A model generated the notes under the pieces. It made no database searches and was not told the DNA's origin. It was given only the letters and a program-made list of their open reading frames with translations. Below are positions 5,180 to 6,039 of a stretch of 6,039 nt of DNA, piece by piece. The translations under genes and the position numbers were made by a program. Within the stretch, counting starts at the first letter, position 1; every line of letters starts with the position of its first letter. This DNA comes from an uncultured Burkholderiales bacterium (GTDB lineage: Bacteria; Pseudomonadota; Gammaproteobacteria; Burkholderiales; Burkholderiaceae_C): contig CAJBHE010000245.1 in assembly GCA_903952885.1 (NCBI GenBank), positions 1-6,039 of the forward strand, read 5' to 3'.

Positions 5180-6039
5180 TTAAGACGCGAGGGCAGATAA
5201 ATCGGCTACGCGGTTCATGGCTTCGTGCAGCTTCTTGAGCATGCCTTGGCGGTTTAAGCGCAAGTCCATCTCTTCGGCGTTGACCATGACGTCGTCAAAG
5301 AACGCATCTACAGGCGAGCGCAAGGCTGCCAAGGTTTGCAGCGATGCGGTGTAGTCGCCAGCATTGAACTGTCTCTCAGATTCGGGTAACAGTTTTTGCA
5401 TAACGGCGTACAGCGCTTGCTCGGCATCTTCTTTGAACAAAGCGGTGTTGACGTGCGCATCTACCTCGCCTGCTTTTTTGAGCACATTACCGATGCGTTT
5501 GTTGGAGGCGGCCAAGGCAGCGCTTTCAGGCAATGCGGCGAAAGCTCGCACAGCGGTGAGGCGTTTGGCTACATCACTCAAGCGTTGTGGGCGCAGGGCC
5601 AACACAGCTTCGACCTCTTGAGCTGAATAGCCTTGCTCGCGCAAGCCGCCAGAGAGGCGGTCGTAAATGAACGAAGTCAATGCAGCCGAAGGGTCGGTGA
5701 TTTTGTCGCCAAACGCGGGGATGGCTTGTGCGATCAACGCATCCAAGCCTACATGCAAATTGGCTTCGCTCAGCATGCGAACCACGCCCAAAGCGTGACG
5801 ACGCAAAGCGAATGGGTCTTTGTCGCCCGTCGGCAAATTGCCAATGCCAAACATGCCTACTAAAGTTTCGAGCTTATCGGCCAAGGCCACCACCACACCC
5901 ACCGTGCTGCGTGGCAACGTGTCGCCAGCGAAACGGGGTTTGTAATGGTCTTCAATGGCTTGCGCCACGTCCTCACTCAAGCCATCGTGACGGGCGTAGT
6001 AGCCGGCCATGATGCCTTGCAGCTCTGGGAACTCGCCAG
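5180..6039 (-). CDS. glyS: Glycyl-tRNA synthetase beta subunit (C-terminal part)
   Basis: The gene enters from the right edge; 285 codons plus the stop are visible. The full protein is normally near 700 residues, so well over half is missing. The first readable residues, GEFPELQGIMAGYYA, are a conserved GlyS block, followed by the ADKLETLVGMFGIGNLPTGD region and DPFALRRHALGV, all characteristic of the beta subunit of the bacterial alpha2-beta2 enzyme. The C-terminal stretch from RPQRLSDVAKRLTAVRAF to the end is the DALR-type anticodon-binding domain. The enzyme charges tRNA-Gly, with the beta subunit providing tRNA recognition. An internal ATG at 6010 is not the start because the conserved block continues upstream in frame. 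glyQ would be expected to the right. The visible part is intact, with no frameshift. Confidence 0.96.
   Translation of the reverse strand, partial: GEFPELQGIMAGYYARHDGLSEDVAQAIEDHYKPRFAGDTLPRSTVGVVVALADKLETLVGMFGIGNLPTGDKDPFALRRHALGVVRMLSEANLHVGLDALIAQAIPAFGDKITDPSAALTSFIYDRLSGGLREQGYSAQEVEAVLALRPQRLSDVAKRLTAVRAFAALPESAALAASNKRIGNVLKKAGEVDAHVNTALFKEDAEQALYAVMQKLLPESERQFNAGDYTASLQTLAALRSPVDAFFDDVMVNAEEMDLRLNRQGMLKKLHEAMNRVADLSALAS

Overview
The window reads as an ordinary chromosomal segment of a betaproteobacterium, most likely order Burkholderiales and perhaps Comamonadaceae (Limnohabitans, Rhodoferax or Polaromonas-like). This placement is inferred from protein style, moderate-to-high GC at third codon positions and gene order, not from a database search. 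All eight genes lie on the minus strand, so transcription runs from the right end (6039) to the left end (1). Coding density is very high: no gap exceeds about 60 bases, and there is no sign of tRNA or rRNA genes, mobile elements, CRISPR or phage genes.

Right half (6039 to 2915), a housekeeping and envelope cluster: the C-terminal part of glycyl-tRNA synthetase beta subunit (glyS, cut by the window edge), heptose-bisphosphate phosphatase (gmhB, LPS core heptose precursor), a 1-acylglycerol-3-phosphate acyltransferase (plsC type, phospholipid synthesis) and a YgjP/DUF45-type zinc metallopeptidase. Spacings are 15 bp, a 4-base stop/start overlap and 10 bp, so these genes are probably co-transcribed.

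A 60-bp gap (2855-2914) holds a putative promoter and a perfect 16-bp palindrome that resembles a LiuR operator.

Left half (2854 to 1), a branched-chain acyl-CoA (leucine/isovalerate) catabolic operon: a cysteine-free MerR-family regulator (LiuR-like), a PaaI-type hotdog thioesterase, isovaleryl-CoA dehydrogenase (liuA/ivd), a type II beta-carbonic anhydrase, and the first 11 codons of a thiolase. The regulator probably senses a pathway intermediate and acts at the palindrome. Isovaleryl-CoA dehydrogenase makes 3-methylcrotonyl-CoA. The next enzyme of the pathway, methylcrotonyl-CoA carboxylase, consumes bicarbonate, which gives a rationale for a carbonic anhydrase in this operon. The thiolase would finish the route by splitting acetoacetyl-CoA. 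The carboxylase, hydratase and lyase genes are not in the window and would be expected to the left of position 1.

I found no previously undescribed system. The points most worth a second look are the carbonic anhydrase inside the leucine-degradation operon, the autoregulatory palindrome, and a possible leaky terminator between the carbonic anhydrase and thiolase genes.
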